The notes under the pieces are model-generated. The model was given only the letters and a program-made list of their open reading frames with translations. It ran no database searches and was not told the origin of the DNA. A stretch of 64,000 nucleotides of DNA from Cristatella mucedo (Eukaryota > Bryozoa > Phylactolaemata > Cristatellidae): contig WPIO01000151.1 of NCBI GenBank assembly GCA_009760855.2, positions 462,501 through 526,500 on the forward strand. The letters run 5' to 3'. This document shows positions 59,506 through 64,000 of the stretch, in pieces. The translations under genes were made by a program, and so were the position numbers. Numbering within the stretch: position 1 is the first letter of the stretch; each line of letters begins with the position of its first letter.

Positions 59506-59877
59506 GTCGTGGTGAATTCTCTCCTGTTTGCTATGCCGGCAATCTTCAACGTGCTGCTCGTGTGCTTGCTTTTTGGGTTGATATTCTCCATCTTGGGAGT
59601 GCAGCTCTTTGCCGGAAAATATTACGCCTGCTACGACCCAGGCTACAACCCTTCGTCACCGATCGTCAACGACCGTTATTGGTTACCGTTATATAATATG
59701 TTGGGTCACTATACGAACGTCACCGACATAATGTCGTGCTTGAATCAGAACTACACGTGGCGCAATCGTCTGGTCAACTTTGACAACGTGATTAACGGAT
59801 ATGTCGCCCTCTACCAGCTGGTTAGTTTCGAGGGATGGATGGAAATTATGCAGTCTTCAGTCGACAGCAGGGACGAG
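59506..59877 (+). CDS. Nav exon: domain III S5 and pore loop with Glu filter residue
   Basis: This exon has 124 codons in phase 0 (gttgtag|GTC ... GAG|gtaaag). VVVNSLLFAMPAIFNVLLVC and LLFGLIFSILGVQLFAGKYY are the S4–S5 linker and S5, nearly identical to Nav1 and para. The turret is long, with Cys residues and sequons (NPSS, NVT, NYT). The pore helix NFDNVINGYVALYQLVSF leads to the filter EGWMEIM. The filter residue is Glu (gag, 59830-59832, residue 109), where Nav1 has Lys (TFKGW). Glu here is the mark of the Nav2 (DEEA) type. The end SSVDSRDE joins PIREYN in the next exon, as VDSRE...QPIRE does in para. Confidence 0.96.
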
Positions 59878-62800
59878 GTAAAGTTCCTAACGGGGGAACC
59901 AGCTGCGTGGTCGCCGGTATAAGTGCGGATTACGTTGCCATGTCGTTGGTAGATTCGGATTGTAAGTTATTTCGCATACTCCCTCTGCTTTATCCGCCGG
60001 ATTCTGCCTAAATTTTCTATTCTGAATCAACCTCATCCCACGCTACCCCATATATGACCCGCGTACCTGTTTTCAATTTTACCCTGGCATTACATCCGGC
60101 TCGATTGAGCTAAAAGTAGACACGAGTCTTTGCAAGCGCGAAAGACGAGTTCTTTTTACCTTGCAGCTAAATAGTTTTTGTGCGAGAAATCTTGAATTAG
60201 TTATATTTATAAATCTCATATTGGTGTGATTTTGTTTCAGATTTTAAAACATTTTTTTGTAATAGGGCACTTAATAGGATTTATTGTAGTAATAAAAATC
60301 CCGATAACATGGTTCTGTTATTTTGAGCATAAATTGATTAACCAAGTTGCGCATCCGAGAATGACCACAAAATCTAGTAGGCAGCCACGCAATTTTTTAT
60401 AATAAAGTTACCTTACTAAAAACTGCGTTCAGATTTTGCCTAGAATACCTTATTAAAAACAGCGTTCAGCTTTTACCTAGAACTTTTACTCGTTGCTTTC
60501 GGGCTGAAGTCGGTAAAATTTCTTCTTGGGTACCAATTTTGCCAGTGAATTTCGGACGTGCACATTTAGAGTTAGTGGATAAGCTATTTATTTGTATCTT
60601 TTGGTCCTGGAATCTATTCAACTATAGTTTCATTGCTTCAAAAGTCTAACTCGATTTTGAGCCCTTATGATTTCTGCACGTGAGAAATTTTAATTTAAAT
60701 ACTTGCACTCCTGCTGCCGCTACTAGTGCCGCATTTCTAGCGGCCACTAGCAGACCATTACTCGTGCTCTATGGTAGAAGGCCAAGTTTACAGCCTGGAT
60801 GCTAATAGATCAACCGTTAATAAGTTCCGAAAAGCGGTGGCAGACAAGTGCTCGGAAGGGCAGTCACTGGAGTCAGCTTTTCGCTGCCCCCTACCCTTCC
60901 ACTCCCCGGCGACGGAAGGTAAGAGGACACAATTGAGCGTGTAAAAAGGCAATGCAATGTTTAACTCAACATGCTAGCGCCCTGGTGAGCGAGTAGAACT
61001 AATAATAAAAGAAACACTATGAGGAGCAGGTAATTTCTAGCTACCCTTGAAATGTCATCAAATCAAAGGGCGTCGGTAGGTAGAGAGCTCTCTGTCTAGG
61101 CACTTAGCGAACACTTGAAAAGAAGTGTGTCAATCGGTAATAAGTAATAGAATTCCGGAATGCTAGAACGGGTAGTGCACTGAAGAGACCTCAAGTGAAT
61201 GGAGAAAACGCGTGTGAGGAGCGGGAAGAACAGTAGAAACAGATGGTTGTCTATCATCTTTTGTAAATTGCGTCCAATTCATGAGGTGTCGTGATATCAG
61301 TCAGTGCTGACTCCCACGCTTGGCGACCTTATGAGCTGGAGGCACTTTCTCTAAATGATTGGTGGCTGGTAAGAGTCACAGCCAAGTTACTACTGGCAGA
61401 GAAGCGGGTGCAGCGGTTAGAAGCCTGGGGAGCAAGTGTATCAGAAAGGAGGAAGGCAAGAGCAAGAACAGAAAGGCTACTAAACTAGGTGATACGGCCT
61501 TGAAATCTTTCGCCTCCTTGATATATTGTGAGTGCAGACGGGCGAGATGCCGTCTTATTTTTCATTCAAGACAGAAAGCCGTAGCTTCGGAGTTTTTTCT
61601 CCGACTTCAGGGCGTCGTATTGCACAGGCGGTAAGATCTGCAAGTAGCGAGTAACAAATTCTAAGTGGAATTTTGCATATGCATGAACCACCATGCTTGT
61701 GGTATCCTTGTCAAAGCAATTCGAATCTTTGCAATGTTACGTAGCCTAAAGTAAGCAGAATTGACCATAGATCTGGTGCAATCATCTTTAGAAAAGGTCT
61801 TTTTGGAAAGACGTACTCCTTAAGCTCCGCATAGAGGTATGCTGATCCATCCATTTTCGAGGGTCAGACTATTCTGCTCATAAGTGAATCTAAATTGGTA
61901 CCTAACTAATGTGGATGACCAGGACATGATCTTACGATAACGTTATAGATAAGTTCGCATCAGTAGCGAGTGGCCTCCGACTTTAGCAATCTTTTGCACA
62001 ACTGAGCTGTTATATAGAACATATCAGAGCCACACATCGGAGTGTTTGCTTTATGCGGGCGCAATACTGCTGGGTGGAGCTTAATAAAAAAGTGGCCTAA
62101 AAAGAGCCGCTGGTTGATAGAAAATTACCCAGCTTCAATTTTAGGCTTACCTAGATCGCTAGTACCATTTTCAATGCTGATGCACCGTCATATGCTCACT
62201 TTTACAAGCGTTGTGTGTATCTTCCATGTCCAGACAGAACTAGGCGGCAGACGCAACCCTCGTAACAGTGCTAGTCTCAGACGACGTGCTGCGAATACTC
62301 GCTATAACTTAACCTAGTATTAAAGCCAGTGACGTGCAGGTGGTTCGCCAGTGCACGTTGATATGCCGGCACTAGCAGCAAAAACACGGCAGCAATGAAG
62401 AGCGCTCATGCATTAACAAAAAATTTCGCATTCATAATCCAGACAAGTTTATTTGACAGCAGTGGGGGATTTCAGGCGTTCAATAGCTGCCATGACGAAC
62501 ACCTACGGCTTCATGGCATAGAGCACAAATCAGCTCACGTGCCACTTCCGACTCCAGAAGCACAACTGACTGCCAATCTCAAGGCTTCGGCTTATTCGGC
62601 CTGAGCCATAAATATTCGCATGATCAGTGCCTAGCCACTAAAATTCAGGAACCACAAATGACGAATATCAAGTCGTAATCTGGCTTAATTAGCTAGCCGC
62701 CTTTTCAACGCTAGAGGTTTGATTAAGTACCCAGCCAGTTGACAACAATTCACGGCACTCAGATCACTTTTGAGTCTCCGAATAGAAATGCTAGAAAACT

Positions 62801-63303
62801 AAAACGAAATTACTAAGTACGCTCGCAGTGCCGTCACCGTGCATGCCTGAAAATATTTTCAGCCATATGGTTCGTGAGCCACCACGGCAGTAGCGCCACC
62901 CTAAAATGGCACGTTGTGCACGAAAATTTGCATTTAGCAAGTAAACTAATTTCACTGTCTTTTCATTGCGATTAACGTTCTCTGGTTGGTGAATACAATA
63001 TTAGTGGTTCGTAACCAGTACAAAGCAGCTCTGCTATTCGAGCTGATTGATGTTTTACTGCTGCCACGGCAGTCTCCCTCCACCCGTAAACCTCTCACAT
63101 CACAGCAAGATACTGGTCTCTTAAGCGCCATCTCTCATCGTACCTGTTGTCATAACAATTTTCGAAATATACATATGAAGCCGACATAATGCCTCTACTC
63201 GACAGAGAGGTCATCACATTGCAGCGTTTCTGTCTTGAACAGCAACGTGTAGACTCTGGCTCGTGCATTGGCGCTGCGGCTGCTTTTCTAGATTGGACTG
63301 CAG
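59878..63303 (+). other. Intron 15 (about 3.4 kb)
   Basis: It contains a diverged minus-strand LINE RT copy (61060-62030). Bases 59878-61050 and 62040-63300 show nothing recognisable. A local direct repeat lies near 60415-60480 (aaaactgcgttcagattttg and aaaacagcgttcagctttta). Confidence 0.72.
61060..62030 (-). mobile_element. Old LINE RT copy, heavily diverged
   Basis: On plus, ttgtcaaagcaattcgaatc, tttgcaatgttacgtagcct and aaagtaagcagaattgacca follow the same order and spacing as the reversed LINE-A region at 36170-36240. The 61180s match the region upstream of LADLHWLPV. No open frame survives. Confidence 0.55.
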
Positions 63304-63429
63304 CCTATTCGGGAATACAACAACAACTACTACGCTTTCATCGTGATTTTTATATTTATTGGTTCGTTTTTCTCACTGAATTTATTCATCGGTGTCATCA
63401 TCGACAACTTCAACATGCTAAAGAAGCAG
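63304..63429 (+). CDS. Nav exon: domain III S6
   Basis: The exon has 42 codons, phase 0 at both ends (gactgcag|CCT ... CAG|gtgcgt). [16 protein letters not shown] leads into S6, [20 protein letters not shown], which differs from the canonical [19 protein letters not shown] by very few residues. NMLKKQ begins the III–IV linker. The fast-inactivation motif (IFM-like in Nav) would lie in the next exon, beyond the window. In the plus strand the exon is overlapped by an unrelated open frame (63189-63467), which is a shadow. Confidence 0.96.
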
Positions 63430-64000
63430 GTGCGTGTCGCATTAGCTTTTCAGGGGCTCAACCTTGACTTAAAGCGTGCTTATCTAAGCTTCGTGCCTTT
63501 TATGTAATCGATCCTTCATTATTATTTCGGGTGCAGAGAACTTTATAACTCCTGGATAAGTATTATTATTTGTATAGAAAGAAATACATGAAATCCATTT
63601 TCATTATTGTTATCTACAGACCTTGTCTAAAAAAATGAAATCTTGTCTATATCAATGTCTGAAGCTACTCACCTGAAGATAGTTGCCCTTCAGGCGCCTG
63701 TGTAGAGATAAGCTACTCCTCCATTTCTTAATCTTGCTAGTAGTGAAATCTGTACCGCCGAGCACTGTGACAGCCCTTCATACGACCATTCTTCGATCTG
63801 GATAGTGCGATGGAGCAACAAAACTCCGGGCTCCAACACCAAACACGTTATTGGCAGCAACCACCTCGGCCAAGCTCAGTCGACGAACTCTAGACATCTG
63901 CCTTCGTAAAGCAATCTGACCCTCTTCCCCCTAACAATATTAATAATACATTAGTTATAGCGCCCTCAGAGAACTCAATCTGTTTCGAGGCACTTTACAT
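63430..64000 (+). other. Start of intron 16, with a LINE-A tail at the window end
   Basis: Donor CAG|gtgcgt. Nothing is recognised until 63935, where a minus-strand LINE-A tail begins. The III–IV linker exon with the inactivation motif is not present. Confidence 0.8.
63935..64000 (-). mobile_element. LINE-A 3' end, cut by the window edge
   Basis: aatattaataatacattagt then gcgccctcagagaactcaat, the reversed tail and stem-loop. Confidence 0.82.

Overview
The window is animal nuclear DNA, most likely from an invertebrate. It contains no prokaryotic gene structure. Instead there is one large plus-strand gene split by long GT–AG introns, and the introns are full of non-LTR retrotransposon fragments, tRNA-derived SINEs, a dead hAT transposon and very long microsatellites. 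I cannot fix the phylum. The channel subtype argues against a vertebrate, and a flatworm or other spiralian is possible but unproven.

The gene is the central part of a four-domain voltage-gated sodium channel alpha subunit. I reconstruct 16 exons between 1326 and 63429. All splice phases agree, and together they give 3,567 coding bases (1,189 codons) with no stop or frameshift. The order is: domain I pore loop (1326-1583), DI S6 (8806-8940), I–II linker (16553-16861 and 19477-19693), DII S1 to S6 (23769-32725, six exons counting the start of the II–III linker), II–III linker (39229-45487), DIII S1–S3 (46794-47097), DIII S4 (48575-48700), DIII S5 and pore (59506-59877), and DIII S6 (63304-63429). 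The N-terminus through DI S5 lies upstream. The III–IV inactivation linker and domain IV lie downstream.

The main biological point is the selectivity filter. Gapless alignment to the conserved pore motifs puts Asp in DI, Ser in DII (where Glu is otherwise near-invariant) and Glu in DIII (where classical Nav1 has Lys). The DIII Glu is typical of the invertebrate Nav2 type. The DII Ser, in the motif CMSWIE in place of CGEWIE, fits neither the DEKA nor the DEEA pattern.

The introns hold several retroelement families. LINE-A is CR1/L2-like, with an ATT-repeat tail and a 3' stem-loop, and has about 18 copies or fragments; the best is an RT reading frame at 35674-37029 on the minus strand. LINE-B ends in an ACATT-like tail and has about seven copies. 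SINE-1 is tRNA-headed with about eight copies. SINE-2 is also tRNA-headed, has three copies, and its 3' end copies the LINE-A tail. A degraded hAT transposase sits at about 10900-12620. Simple repeats include a roughly 960-bp pure pyrimidine tract (15049-16012), a roughly 310-bp TGAG array (33597-33910) and an AT array of about 150 bp. A GC-rich block in intron 14 (about 53.8-56.5 kb) carries two perfect hairpins. I found no rRNA, functional tRNA, CRISPR array or second host gene.
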